64,000 bases of DNA from Leisingera sp. ANG-M1 (GCF_000813745.1 NZ_JWLC01000010.1:64522-128521), one strand, 5' to 3'. Positions 1 to 9,046 are shown, counted from the stretch's first letter. Numbers and translations: made by a program. Notes: a model not told the origin generated them from the letters alone.

Positions 1-2064
1 GCCGCTGCCGCTGGTCATCGCGTCGTTACCAGTGCCGCCGTCCAGCTTGTTGTCACCGTCGCCGGCGTTCAGGGTGTCGTTTCCGTCGCGGCCAAACAAC
101 TGGTCTCCGTCAAGGCCCGTGGTGATCGCATCGTTTCCGTCACCGCCGTCCACTTTGTTCCTGCCGTCGCCGGCTGTGATGCTGTCGTCGCCGCCGCCGC
201 CGAGGATCTTGTCAGCATCGGCCCCTGCGGTGATCGTGTCATTGCCGGTCCCGCCGGTCAGCTGGTTTTTACCGTCGCCGCCCAGGATCACGTCATTGCC
301 GTCGCCGCCGTAGAGTTTGTCGCTGCCGTCGCCGCCATCCAGGCTGTCATCGCCCAGGCCGCCGTACAGACGGTCATTGCCGCGGCCGCCGGTCAGCGTG
401 TCATCGCCATCGTAACCATACAACTGGTCATTGCCGTTGCGCCCTTCGATCTGGTTGTCTTCGCCGTTGCCATAGCCTTTGTCTGCCGCGGCACCGAGAA
501 TGATGTTTTCGATCACCGAACCTTCGCTGACGGTCAGCGTCTTGGAGCCGATTTTGCCGGACACACCGCTTTCCAAGGTAATTGTGGCTCTCAGGGTGAC
601 CTGGCTCAGGTCCAGCGTATCAACGCCGCCGTTTGTGTCCGTGACAGTGCCAAGCACGTTGGTCCAGCCCGGCACAAAGCTGTCGGTGAAGACATAGGTA
701 TTGTCGGGCGAGGGCGGCGGCGGCGGCGGCGGGGTGTCGCCGCTGTCGATGATTTCCGCCAGATCCGCATTGGCGGCGACACCTGCCAGGAACGCCAGCT
801 GGGTGTCCGAGCCATTGTGGGATACCACCAGCCACGAGCCGCCGCTGCCTGCCTGCAGCGAGACGATGCCATCGCCGGCAGCATCGCTGCCGGAATATCC
901 GATTGCCTCAAGCGCGGCAGTGATGTCGACCCGGTCGCCGGCTGCGAGATCAAAATCCGTGATGGTATCACCGGCCTCGCTCAGCGCGGTGTAGACAAAC
1001 CGGTCGGCACCGGTGCCGCCGCTGAGAGTGTCCGCGCCGGCACCGCCGATCAGAATGTCGTTGCCTTCACGCGCATCGATGATGTCATTGCCGCTGCCGC
1101 TTTCCAGCCGGTTGTTGGCGGAGTTGCCGATCAGGTGGTCATTGCCGGAACCGGTCACGGCATTCTCGATCACGGTGCCGCGGGCGATGGAGAAGTTGCC
1201 GGTCAGGCCGTTGAGGTTGGAAAAGGTCTCTGCATTCAGGTTCAGCATCTGGTCAGAGCTGCGCGAACCGAGGTCAATGGTGTCGGTGCCGCCGCTATCG
1301 ACCAGTGACGCGGCCCAGGTGCCCGACAGGTCCATGCCAAAGCGGCCGGTGGTTTCGTTGTCGCCGTAGGTGGTGTTGCCGGTTTCCACGTTCGCGGGGG
1401 TGCCATAGAGGTGGTGAATCGCCGCGATGTCGGCCAGCTGCGCGGTCGCGAGATATGCGAAACTTGCATCAACGGCGGTGTTTTCGCTTTGGTGGAAATA
1501 GGACATCACCGACATTTGCCAGCTGTCGTTGGCAAATTCTGCATCCGCACCATAGCTGGCGCTGCCATTGTAGTTGCCGGTATGGCCCAGGCCCAGAGCA
1601 TGGCCGATCTCGTGCACGAATGTCTGGTAATAGTAGTTGCTGTTGCTGCTGGACCAGTTGGTGTTCACATTGATGTGCGAGCTCAGGATGGTGCCATTGC
1701 TGACCGAGGAGCTGGCCCAGGCGCCGGATTGATTGTCATCAAAGGTGATTTTGGCGCTGCCAGTGGTTTCGGTAAAGGTGATCCCGCTCAGCGCGGTCCA
1801 GCTTTCCAAGGCTTTGCGGGCCGCATCCTTGCCGGTTGCGTTCAAGCCGCTGAGGTTGACGGTCAGCTCGCCGCCGGCCTGGACATCGAAGGAGCGCTGG
1901 GTCCGGCCAGTGTCCTCCCAGTAGCCCTGGTAGAGGTATTGGGCGATCTGGTCGACGGTATAGGTTGGCTTGCCGGCGGAATCACCGCCGCCGCTGGATC
2001 CTGATCCGCTGCCGTCGGTGATTTCAGGTATTCTGTGCTGGGCTTGGCCGCAATATTCACACAT
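1..2064 (-). CDS. Serralysin-like secreted zinc metalloprotease with RTX repeats (C-terminus beyond window)
   Basis: The frame is open from ATG 2064 to base 1 (688 codons seen), so the C-terminus is missing. The zinc site HEIGHALGLGH is at residues 151-161 and a Met-turn (SVMSYF, Met187) follows; together these define the M10B serralysin family. Two Ca-binding nonapeptide blocks (GGxGxDxLx type) are seen, one around residues 300-350 and one from about 540 to the window edge. Between them lie a T1SS-target-like segment and a seven-proline linker near residue 445. There is no Sec signal, as expected for type I secretion by an ABC exporter, which is not encoded here. The start has AGGATGG upstream. 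A second RTX block makes it longer than classical serralysins of about 470 residues. Family is certain; the protein substrate is unknown. Confidence 0.93.
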   Translation of the reverse strand, partial: MCEYCGQAQHRIPEITDGSGSGSSGGGDSAGKPTYTVDQIAQYLYQGYWEDTGRTQRSFDVQAGGELTVNLSGLNATGKDAARKALESWTALSGITFTETTGSAKITFDDNQSGAWASSSVSNGTILSSHINVNTNWSSSNSNYYYQTFVHEIGHALGLGHTGNYNGSASYGADAEFANDSWQMSVMSYFHQSENTAVDASFAYLATAQLADIAAIHHLYGTPANVETGNTTYGDNETTGRFGMDLSGTWAASLVDSGGTDTIDLGSRSSDQMLNLNAETFSNLNGLTGNFSIARGTVIENAVTGSGNDHLIGNSANNRLESGSGNDIIDAREGNDILIGGAGADTLSGGTGADRFVYTALSEAGDTITDFDLAAGDRVDITAALEAIGYSGSDAAGDGIVSLQAGSGGSWLVVSHNGSDTQLAFLAGVAANADLAEIIDSGDTPPPPPPPSPDNTYVFTDSFVPGWTNVLGTVTDTNGGVDTLDLSQVTLRATITLESGVSGKIGSKTLTVSEGSVIENIILGAAADKGYGNGEDNQIEGRNGNDQLYGYDGDDTLTGGRGNDRLYGGLGDDSLDGGDGSDKLYGGDGNDVILGGDGKNQLTGGTGNDTITAGADADKILGGGGDDSITAGDGRNKVDGGDGNDAITTGLDGDQLFGRDGNDTLNAGDGDNKLDGGTGNDAMTSGSG

Positions 2065-2091
2065 GGGGGTGTTCCATCCTAGATCGTTAAT

Positions 2092-2496
2092 TTACAAGGG
2101 AAATTCAGTGTGCCGAACCAGTTGAACGGCGAAGTCCGCGAGGCTGTCCGGGGTCAATTTCCCGTCCATGACCGAATGTTCGATCACCGGGCCCTGGCCG
2201 TTGCGGCCATCCCGGTGCTGCCAGGCCAGATAGCCGGAGATCCAGTCGGGGGACTGGTTCTGCCCGACATAGCGCAGGGTCAGGCCAGGGGAGCTTGCGG
2301 GCTCATCGGCACTGGTAACTTCACTGCCCGGGAAGCGGCTGTTCAATTCACCGGCCAGCGCCGCGCACAGGGGCTGTTGCAGGGGGGCGCCGCACTGCAG
2401 CTGAATGGTCTGCTCCGGGCTGGCAAGGACAGCGGAGCCGCTGACCAGCAGCCAGATTGCTGCGGAACAGCTGGAGAGTTTTCCAGGTGGCATCAT
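2092..2496 (-). CDS. Small exported protein preceding the serralysin gene
   Basis: A 134-residue protein with an N-terminal signal peptide (hydrophobic core about residues 12-24, likely cleavage after Ala25). The mature part has two cysteines (Cys35 and Cys44) that could form a disulfide, and no family I recognise. It is co-directional with the serralysin gene and ends 27 bp before that start, so the two are probably co-transcribed. Serralysin loci in other bacteria often carry a periplasmic inhibitor (Inh/AprI) of similar size, but I see no Inh/MliC-type sequence here, so an inhibitor or chaperone role is only a contextual guess. ATG 2496 and ATG 2493 are both possible starts. Confidence 0.7.
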   Translation of the reverse strand: MMPPGKLSSCSAAIWLLVSGSAVLASPEQTIQLQCGAPLQQPLCAALAGELNSRFPGSEVTSADEPASSPGLTLRYVGQNQSPDWISGYLAWQHRDGRNGQGPVIEHSVMDGKLTPDSLADFAVQLVRHTEFPL

Positions 2497-2624
2497 AGAG
2501 GGGGTGCTCGCTCAGACGGTGAAAAGGATCAGGTTCAGTCCTGCGCCGTTCTGGCTGCACAGACTCAGGTCTAGATGCGGAATCAGGCGAAATGGCGGTT
2601 AAGAAGCGGGCAACATTTAGACGG

Positions 2625-2642
2625 CGTTAACCCTCGTTAACC
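2625..2642. promoter_or_regulatory. Tandem CGTTAACC motif, possible CtrA-type site
   Basis: CGTTAACC occurs at 2625-2632 and again at 2635-2642, one helical turn apart. TTAA-spaced repeats resemble alphaproteobacterial CtrA sites, but the spacer is 6 bp rather than the usual 7. It lies upstream of the small exported-protein gene. Weak evidence. Confidence 0.25.
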
Positions 2643-2697
2643 AATTGATAAGGATTGGCAGTCCGGAGGTATGGGCGGCCTGCGTCAATGAGAGCTT

Positions 2698-2743
2698 TTG
2701 CAAATCATTCTCAATTTCATTGACAGTTGAGAATGATTTGCAA
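2698..2743. promoter_or_regulatory. Mur/Fur-type operator and promoter of sitABCD
   Basis: A perfect 17-bp inverted repeat has arms 2698-2714 and 2727-2743 and a 12-bp spacer. Each arm carries ATTCTCA/TGAGAAT, the core of Fur-superfamily sites. A -35-like TTGACA at 2720-2725 starts in the spacer and an AATAAC -10-like hexamer sits near 2742, so the right arm occupies the -35/-10 gap. This is typical of metal-dependent repression. Given the downstream genes, Mur (Mn) or Fur is the likely regulator; that part is inference. Confidence 0.75.
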
Positions 2744-2781
2744 TAACGATGCATCAACAACAGTTTGATATGGAGAATCGG

Positions 2782-3684
2782 ATGTTCCCCAACCTGCTCA
2801 AGACGGTCTCTGCAGCCGCCTTTGCAGCCGTTGCTGCCAGCGCCGCAATGGCCGAGGACAAGATGAAAGTTGTCACCACCTTCACCGTGATCGCCGATAT
2901 GGCGGCCAATGTGGCGGGGGACGCGGCCGAGGTGGTTTCGGTCACCAAGCCGGGCGCCGAAATTCACGGCTACGAGCCGACCCCGCGCGACATCGTGCGG
3001 GCTTCGGATGCCGACCTGATCCTGTGGAACGGCATGAATCTGGAGCTGTGGTTCGAGCAGTTCCTGACCAACCTGGATGGTGTGCCGTCGGTGACGCTGA
3101 CCGATGGTATCAGCCCGATCCCGATTGCCGAGGGCTCCTATGAAGGCAAACCCAACCCGCACGCTTGGATGGGCCTGGATAACGCGCTGATCTACATTGA
3201 TAACATCGTCGAGGCCTTTGCCGAGCACGATCCGGAAAACGCTGCGATCTACGTCAAGAATGCAGGTGAATATAAGGACAAGCTGCGCGCCACCATCGAG
3301 CCGCTGCGCCAGGCGATTGCCGAGATCCCTGAAGACAAGCGCTGGCTGGTAACCTGCGAAGGCGCCTTTAGCTACCTGGCCCGCGATTTCGCGATGAAGG
3401 AACTGTATCTGTGGCCGATGAACGCCGACCAGGTCGGGACTCCGCAGCAGGTGCGCGGCGTGATTGATGGTGTGCGTGCCAATAACATCCCGGTGGTGTT
3501 CTGCGAAAGCACCGTCAACACCGCCCCGGCCGAGCAGGTCGCTCGTGAAACCGGCGTGGCCTATGGCGGCGAGCTCTATGTCGACTCGCTCAGCGAAGCG
3601 GACGGCCCGGTGCCGACCTACCTGGATCTGCTTAGGGTCACCTCGCAGGCCGTGGCCCGCGGCCTGACCTCGGTGACTAATTAA
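2782..3684 (+). CDS. sitA: Mn/Fe ABC transporter periplasmic binding protein
   Basis: Cluster A-I metal-binding protein, 300 residues, capturing Mn(II) or Fe(II) in the periplasm. The signal peptide spans residues 1-24 (ends AMA). The four expected ligands are visible: His62, His127 (NPHAWM), Glu193 and Asp268. Start ATG 2782 is chosen because GGAG lies 6 nt upstream. The in-frame ATG at 2749 falls at or before the expected transcription start. It is the first gene of sitABCD, behind the inverted-repeat operator. Mn is favoured from the SitABCD type; ZnuA is less likely because the long His-rich loop is absent. Confidence 0.93.
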   Translation: MFPNLLKTVSAAAFAAVAASAAMAEDKMKVVTTFTVIADMAANVAGDAAEVVSVTKPGAEIHGYEPTPRDIVRASDADLILWNGMNLELWFEQFLTNLDGVPSVTLTDGISPIPIAEGSYEGKPNPHAWMGLDNALIYIDNIVEAFAEHDPENAAIYVKNAGEYKDKLRATIEPLRQAIAEIPEDKRWLVTCEGAFSYLARDFAMKELYLWPMNADQVGTPQQVRGVIDGVRANNIPVVFCESTVNTAPAEQVARETGVAYGGELYVDSLSEADGPVPTYLDLLRVTSQAVARGLTSVTN

Positions 3685-3708
3685 GCCCTTAGGTTCTCAT
3701 ATCCTTTT

Positions 3709-3732
3709 GCCCCGCAGCGCAAGTTGCGGGGC
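3709..3732 (+). terminator. Intra-operon hairpin between sitA and sitB
   Basis: GCCCCGCA (3709-3716) and TGCGGGGC (3725-3732) form an 8-bp GC stem with an 8-nt loop, followed by a T-rich tract. It probably causes partial termination or 3' protection, so that the binding protein is made in excess over SitBCD. Confidence 0.6.
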
Positions 3733-3783
3733 GTTTCATTTCACAAAGCACAATTTCTGTGTGTAACTCTGCAGGACAGCCTC

Positions 3784-4686
3784 ATGCTTGATGCCAGCGA
3801 GACCCACATTATGAACACCAGCGCCATGACCGCCGAGGGCGGTATCGCCGCCGAAAATGTCACGGTGACCTACCGCAACGGCCACACGGCGCTGTGGAAC
3901 GCCAGTTTTGCAATTCCCCGCGGCACGGTGACCGCGCTGGTCGGGGTGAACGGCGCAGGCAAGTCGACTCTCTTCAAGGCAATCATGGGCTTTGTCCCGG
4001 CTGCGCAGGGCGAAATCAGCATCCTCGGCATGTCCGTCAAACAGGCGCTGCGCAAGAATCTGGTCGCCTATGTGCCGCAGTCCGAGGAGGTCGACTGGGC
4101 CTTCCCCGTGCTGGTCGAGGACGTGGTGATGATGGGCCGCTATGGCCATATGGGTTTCCTGCGCCGCCCCAAAGCTGCCGACCATGAAGCCGTCGACCAG
4201 GCGCTGCGCCGGGTCAATATGCAGGACTTCCGCCACCGTCAGATCGGCGAGCTGTCCGGCGGTCAGCGCAAGCGGGTGTTCCTGGCCCGCGCTCTGGCCC
4301 AGAACGGGCAGGTGATCCTGCTGGACGAGCCGTTCACCGGCGTCGATGTGAAGACCGAGGAGCAGATCATCGCCCTGCTGCGGGAATTGCGCGCCGAGGG
4401 CCGGGTGATGCTGGTCTCGACCCACAATCTGGGCAGCGTGCCCGAGTTCTGCGACCGGACCGTGCTGGTCAAAGGTACCGTTCTGGGCTTCGGGCCGACC
4501 GAGACCACCTTTACCCGGACCAATCTGGAACACGCTTTTGGCGGCGTGCTGCGCCATTTCACCCTGGGCGGCGATGCGCTGCATGACGATGGCGATACCC
4601 GTGAGGTCACCATCCTGACCGACGACGAACGCCCCTTTGTCCAATACGGCGAAAAGACCCAGACCAGCGAGGGCGGCAAGCCGTGA
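3784..4686 (+). CDS. sitB: Mn/Fe ABC transporter ATPase
   Basis: 300-residue cytoplasmic ATPase of the SitABCD importer. Walker A (GVNGAGKST), the signature LSGGQRKRV and Walker B (VILLDEP) are intact, followed by the switch histidine in STHN. The ATG at 3784 is taken as start because AGGACAG precedes it; the in-frame ATG 3811 has weak pairing. The stop overlaps the sitC start (TGATG), indicating translational coupling. The C-terminal tail of about 60 residues beyond the ABC core is typical of this subfamily. Confidence 0.93.
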   Translation: MLDASETHIMNTSAMTAEGGIAAENVTVTYRNGHTALWNASFAIPRGTVTALVGVNGAGKSTLFKAIMGFVPAAQGEISILGMSVKQALRKNLVAYVPQSEEVDWAFPVLVEDVVMMGRYGHMGFLRRPKAADHEAVDQALRRVNMQDFRHRQIGELSGGQRKRVFLARALAQNGQVILLDEPFTGVDVKTEEQIIALLRELRAEGRVMLVSTHNLGSVPEFCDRTVLVKGTVLGFGPTETTFTRTNLEHAFGGVLRHFTLGGDALHDDGDTREVTILTDDERPFVQYGEKTQTSEGGKP

Positions 4687-5564
4687 TGGAATACCTGCTG
4701 GAGCCGTTCTCCTACGGCTATATGACCAATGCGATGTGGGTTTCGGCCCTGGTCGGCGGCGTCTGCGCCTTTCTGTCGGCCTATCTGATGCTCAAGGGCT
4801 GGTCGCTGATCGGCGACGCGCTCTCGCACTCGGTGGTGCCGGGCGTGGCCGGTGCCTACATTCTGGGTCTGCCTTTCGCGCTGGGCGCCTTCATTGCCGG
4901 GGGGCTGGCGGCCGGGGCGATGCTCTTCTTATCGGAACGCTCCGGCCTCAAGGTGGACGTGATCATCGGCCTGATCTTCACCTCTTTCTTCGGGCTTGGC
5001 CTGTTCATCGTCTCGATCAGCCCGATGTCGGTCTCGGTGCAAACCATCACCATGGGCAACATCCTGGCGATCACGCCCGAAGACACGCTGCAGCTGGCGA
5101 TCATCGGCTTTGTCTCGCTGGCAGTGCTGCTGGCGAAATGGAAAGACCTGATGGTCACCTTCTTTGACGAAAACCACGCCCGCACAATCGGCCTGCAGCC
5201 CGGGCTGTTGAAGGCGGTGTTCTTTGTGCTGCTGTCGGCCTCTGTCGTGGCGGCAATGCAGACTGTGGGTGCGTTTCTGGTGATTGCCATGGTGGTCACC
5301 CCCGGAGCCACAGCCTATCTGCTATGCGACCGCTTCCCCCGGTTGATCATGGTGTCGGTGCTGATCGGCGCTGCAACAAGTTTCTTCGGCGCCTATGCCA
5401 GCTACTTCCTGGACGGTGCCACCGGCGGCATCATCGTGACGCTGCAAACGCTGATCTTCCTGGGCGTCTTCATCTTTGCGCCGAAACACGGGTTGCTGGC
5501 CGCCAAGCGCAAGGCGCGCGAGGCGCTGAAACGCGGCCCCGTTGCACAAGAAGGGGCTGCGTGA
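4686..5564 (+). CDS. sitC: Mn/Fe ABC transporter permease
   Basis: ABC-3 family membrane permease of 292 residues with eight or nine hydrophobic segments, forming the channel with SitD. It contains the family loop GWSLIGDALSHSVVPG near residue 40, also seen in SitD. ATG 4686 overlaps the sitB stop; GTG 4683 is an alternative. The stop (5562-5564) overlaps the sitD start in the same way. Two different permeases in one operon is the standard SitABCD layout and separates it from the single-permease ZnuABC. Confidence 0.92.
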   Translation: MEYLLEPFSYGYMTNAMWVSALVGGVCAFLSAYLMLKGWSLIGDALSHSVVPGVAGAYILGLPFALGAFIAGGLAAGAMLFLSERSGLKVDVIIGLIFTSFFGLGLFIVSISPMSVSVQTITMGNILAITPEDTLQLAIIGFVSLAVLLAKWKDLMVTFFDENHARTIGLQPGLLKAVFFVLLSASVVAAMQTVGAFLVIAMVVTPGATAYLLCDRFPRLIMVSVLIGAATSFFGAYASYFLDGATGGIIVTLQTLIFLGVFIFAPKHGLLAAKRKAREALKRGPVAQEGAA

Positions 5565-6424
5565 TGGACCTCGATACACTGCTGATGCCGTTCCAATTTG
5601 CGTTCATGCAGAACGCGTTTCTGATCTCGCTGATCGTCTCGGTGCCCACAGCACTGCTCTCTTGCTTCCTGGTGATGAAGGGCTGGGCTCTGATGGGCGA
5701 TGCCGTCAGCCATGCGGTGCTGCCGGGCATCGTGCTGGCCTATGTGCTGGGCTTCCCGCTGCTGATCGGCGCCTTTGCGGCCGGCATGCTCTGCGCGGTG
5801 GCCACCGGCTTCCTGGCCGGCAACAGCCGGGTCAAGCAGGACACAGTGATGGGGGTGGTGTTCTCGGGCATGTTCGGGTTGGGCATCGTGCTTTATGTTG
5901 GCCTTGAGACAAACGCGCATCTGGACCACATCCTGTTCGGCAACATGCTGGGGGTGGAGCCGGACGAGCTGTGGACCGCGGGCATCATCTCGCTGGTGGT
6001 TGGCGCGGCGCTGGTGCTGAAGTGGAAAGACCTGCTGCTGCACAGCTTTGACCCGGCGCAGGCGCAAGCCTCGGGCCTGCCGGTGACGGTGCTGCATTAC
6101 GGACTGCTGGCAGCGCTGTCGCTGACCATCGTGGCAACACTCAAGGCGGCGGGGCTGATCCTGGCGATCGGGCTGCTGATCGCACCGGGCGCTGTGGCCT
6201 TCCTGGTGGTGCGCAAGTTCAGCACCATGCTGTGGGTCTCGGTCCTGATCTGCATGTTCTCGATGCTGGCGGGCACCTATGCGAGCTTCTTCCTTGACAG
6301 TGCTCCGGCGCCGACCATCGTGCTGATCCTGACTGTGCTGTTCATTCTGGCTTTTGTGCGCAGGCTGTATCTGACCCATCGAACGTCGATGCACCGGACC
6401 AAGGACCCCTCTGGGATCGCGTGA
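5564..6424 (+). CDS. sitD: Mn/Fe ABC transporter permease, second subunit
   Basis: ABC-3 family permease of 286 residues, paralogous to SitC (shared GWALMGDAVSHAVLPG loop) and predicted to heterodimerise with it. ATG 5564 overlaps the sitC stop, so I reject the longer upstream reading. It is the last gene of the operon. It converges on the LysR gene with one base between the two stop codons, and no terminator hairpin is visible there. Confidence 0.92.
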   Translation: MDLDTLLMPFQFAFMQNAFLISLIVSVPTALLSCFLVMKGWALMGDAVSHAVLPGIVLAYVLGFPLLIGAFAAGMLCAVATGFLAGNSRVKQDTVMGVVFSGMFGLGIVLYVGLETNAHLDHILFGNMLGVEPDELWTAGIISLVVGAALVLKWKDLLLHSFDPAQAQASGLPVTVLHYGLLAALSLTIVATLKAAGLILAIGLLIAPGAVAFLVVRKFSTMLWVSVLICMFSMLAGTYASFFLDSAPAPTIVLILTVLFILAFVRRLYLTHRTSMHRTKDPSGIA

Positions 6425-6425
6425 A

Positions 6426-7340
6426 TCACGCGGTTCTCGAAGCAACCATCTCCAAAAGCCATTGCCGCACAAGTTCCGCGTTGGGCACCAGATCCTGGCT
6501 CTTGGACCACACCAGGTAGAAGCCTGCCCCGGTGGTCCAGGACCATTCCTTGCGCGCCGCCAGAAGCCCCTGTTTGATCAGCGGCTCAGTCACATGCTGC
6601 CAGCCAAAGGCAAAGCCCTCGCCGGCAATGGCCGCCTGCAGCACCAGGGCATAGTCGTTGAGCCGCATGCCCGCGGCCGGCGGTCCGCCTGTCACCCCAA
6701 AGTGTGCAAACCACTGTTTCCAGCTGGGGCGTTCGCGGATCGGCTCCTCCAGATGGATCAACCGCTCGTGCAGCAGGTTCGGCACGGTGGCCAGATTGAC
6801 GGCCGAGGCCATCACCCGCGGACTCGCCACCGGATAGATCACCTCGGGCGCAATCAGAGCCGAGTGGCAGTCCGGCCAATTGCCATCCCCCCGCCGTACC
6901 GCCAGCGAGATGCCTTCGGTATTAATGTCCGGTTCCCGGTCCGAGCTCTGCAGCCGCAGGTCGATACCGGGATGCGCCTCGTGCAGCCGGGTCAGCTTTG
7001 GCATCACCCAGTAGTATGCAAAAGCCGAGGAGCAGTTGAGCGTGACATGGTCATTCCGCCCGAATTGCCGCACCGCCTTGGCGGACGCCAGCACGTCTTC
7101 CAGAGCCTTTGAAACGTCAGTGTAAAGCCGCATACCCGCACCGGTCAGCTCCACCTTGCGGTGGCTGCGGCGGAACAGAACCACGCCCAATGACGCTTCC
7201 ATCTGCTTGATTGCCGCACTGACGGCAGGCTGCTGCACGTTCAGTTCTTCCGACGCACGGGTAAAGGAGCCGTGCCGGGCGGCGGCTTCGAAGACGATCA
7301 GGTGGCGGGGGCTGGTGAGGAGTTTCCACAGTTCTTGCAT
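6426..7340 (-). CDS. LysR-family regulator, GcvA-like
   Basis: 304-residue LysR regulator with an N-terminal winged helix-turn-helix (SFTRASEELNVQQPAVSAAI region, residues 23-42) and an effector-binding periplasmic-protein-like domain. The spacing and SSAFAYYWVMPKL segment resemble GcvA-type regulators. It diverges from the MttB-like gene with 95 bp between starts, so it is the natural regulator of that operon, probably with a quaternary amine or derivative as co-inducer (inference). ATG 7340 is preferred over an upstream TTG at 7349. Confidence 0.88.
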   Translation of the reverse strand: MQELWKLLTSPRHLIVFEAAARHGSFTRASEELNVQQPAVSAAIKQMEASLGVVLFRRSHRKVELTGAGMRLYTDVSKALEDVLASAKAVRQFGRNDHVTLNCSSAFAYYWVMPKLTRLHEAHPGIDLRLQSSDREPDINTEGISLAVRRGDGNWPDCHSALIAPEVIYPVASPRVMASAVNLATVPNLLHERLIHLEEPIRERPSWKQWFAHFGVTGGPPAAGMRLNDYALVLQAAIAGEGFAFGWQHVTEPLIKQGLLAARKEWSWTTGAGFYLVWSKSQDLVPNAELVRQWLLEMVASRTA

Positions 7341-7435
7341 AATTCTCAATTATCCAAACGATCAGATTTTTCAACCGTCACAAATTGGGACGGCAGAGAT
7401 AGTTTGATTCATCACTTGAGATTTTGGAGAGCCCC

Positions 7436-8956
7436 ATGGCCCGACGCGCCCGCGCCTCGCGCGACAGAACCACTGCCCCCGCCGGTGCCCCCGCATCCCC
7501 CTGGATCCAGCGGACACTGCCGTTCTTTGACGTGCTGGACGAGGAGAAGCTGGTCAAGATCGAAGCCCAGGTCGACTGGATCTTCGAAGAGGTCGGCATT
7601 GCCTTCCGCGACGATCCCGAAGCGCTCAGGATCTGGAAAGAGGCCGGCGCGCGGATCGAAGAGGATACCGTGCGGGCAGATGCCCAGTGGATCCGGTCGC
7701 TTTGCGCCAAGGCGCCGCGGGAGTTCACCCAGCTGGCCCGCAACCGCGCGCGCTCGGTCACCATTGGCGGCAACAACCAGGTGTTTGCACCGATCTACGG
7801 TGCGCCGTTTGTACGTGATCTGGAAGGCGGCCGCCGCTATGGCGACATGGAGAGTTTCGAGAAACTGGTGAAGCTCACCTATATGCATCCGAACCTGCAT
7901 CACGGCGGCTTTGTGATCTGCGAACCCTGCGACGTGCCGGTGAGCAAGCGCCATTTCGACATGCTTTATGCCCATATGACGCTGAGCGACAAACCGCATC
8001 TGGGCGCCATCACCGAAATGTCCCGCGCGCAGAACAGTGTCGACATGGCCGAGATCGTCTTTGGCAAGGATGTCATGGATGAGAACTGCGTGATCATGGG
8101 CAATGTGAACACCAACTCGCCGCTGCTGGTCGACAAGGTGGTGACCGAGGCGATCCGGGTCTATTCCGCACGCGGGCAGGGGATCGTCGTTGTGCCCTTC
8201 ATCCTGACTGGTGCGATGGGGCCGGTTTCCACTGCTGCATCCGTGGCGCAGGCGATGGCCGAAGCGATGATGGTCTGCGCCTTCAGCCAGCTGGTGCGCC
8301 CGGGCGCGCCGTTTGTGCTGGGAAACTTCCTCAGTTCCATGTCGCTGAAGTCCGGCGCGCCGACCTTTGGCATGCCCGAGCCGGTGGTGTCGAACTATGC
8401 AATTGGCCAGCTGGCCCGCCGTGCAGGCCTGCCGCTGCGCTGCGGTGGCTCGCTGACTGCCTCCAAGATCGAGGATGCGCAGGCGGCCTATGAAAGCGCT
8501 GACTCGATGCATTCCACAATGCTGGCCGGCGCCAACTTTGTGCTGCACGCGGCTGGCTGGATGGAAGGCGGCCTGTGCACCGGGTTCGAGAAGCTGATCA
8601 TGGATGCGGACCGTCTGGGCTCCTACCAGAAAGTGCTGAGCCAGGGCCTGGACACCAGCGACGAGGCCTTTGCCCGCGATGCCTATGGCGAGGTGGAGCC
8701 GGGCGGGCACTTCCTGGGCTCAGCCCACACCATGCGCAACTATCAGACTGCGTTCTATGAGCCGAAACTCAGCGACAGTGAGAACGTCGAAAGCTGGGAA
8801 GACGGCGGTTCCAAGGACATGCGCCGCCGCGCCTATGAACGCTGGAACGAGATGCTGAACCAGTATGAAGCGCCGCCGATGGATGACGCGGTGAAGGAAG
8901 AGCTGGCCGCCTACGTCGCCCGCCGCAAGGAAGAGATCCCGGATGCGTGGTACTGA
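7436..8956 (+). CDS. MttB-family (trimethylamine methyltransferase-like) protein, non-pyrrolysine
   Basis: 506-residue member of the trimethylamine methyltransferase (PF06253) family, recognised over its length by segments such as HPNLHHGGFVICEPCD, GAMGPVSTAASVAQ and TFGMPEPV. Pyrrolysine-containing MttB reads through an in-frame UAG; this frame has none, so it belongs with non-Pyl homologues (MtgB/MtpB type) that demethylate betaines. No corrinoid protein gene lies nearby, although characterised enzymes need one. GGAG 6 nt before ATG 7436 sets the start. The neighbouring enolase and GcvT-like flavoprotein suggest stepwise breakdown of an N-methylated compound. Substrate unknown. Confidence 0.85.
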   Translation: MARRARASRDRTTAPAGAPASPWIQRTLPFFDVLDEEKLVKIEAQVDWIFEEVGIAFRDDPEALRIWKEAGARIEEDTVRADAQWIRSLCAKAPREFTQLARNRARSVTIGGNNQVFAPIYGAPFVRDLEGGRRYGDMESFEKLVKLTYMHPNLHHGGFVICEPCDVPVSKRHFDMLYAHMTLSDKPHLGAITEMSRAQNSVDMAEIVFGKDVMDENCVIMGNVNTNSPLLVDKVVTEAIRVYSARGQGIVVVPFILTGAMGPVSTAASVAQAMAEAMMVCAFSQLVRPGAPFVLGNFLSSMSLKSGAPTFGMPEPVVSNYAIGQLARRAGLPLRCGGSLTASKIEDAQAAYESADSMHSTMLAGANFVLHAAGWMEGGLCTGFEKLIMDADRLGSYQKVLSQGLDTSDEAFARDAYGEVEPGGHFLGSAHTMRNYQTAFYEPKLSDSENVESWEDGGSKDMRRRAYERWNEMLNQYEAPPMDDAVKEELAAYVARRKEEIPDAWY

Positions 8957-9013
8957 GGCAACCATTTCTTCACGCATATGCACAGGTGATGCAGGGGACA
9001 GACAGTTGCCCCG

Positions 9014-9046
9014 GCACCCCCTGTGCACCCCCTGTACACCCCCTGT
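9014..9046. repeat. Three tandem 11-bp repeats
   Basis: Three direct copies of (G/A)CACCCCCTGT at 9014-9024, 9025-9035 and 9036-9046, plus a partial fourth (GCACC). They sit 52 bp before the enolase-superfamily start in the 141-bp gap after the MttB-like gene. Possible iterated protein-binding site, or simple slippage. Confidence 0.8.

Noticed and set aside
1-720. Regular GC-rich repeats resembling a CRISPR or satellite array
   Set aside because: The period is 27 bp/9 codons, degenerate, and encodes Ca-binding RTX nonapeptides in frame.
7436-8956. Pyrrolysine-containing MttB
   Set aside because: The frame has no in-frame TAG before its natural stop, and no pyl genes are present.
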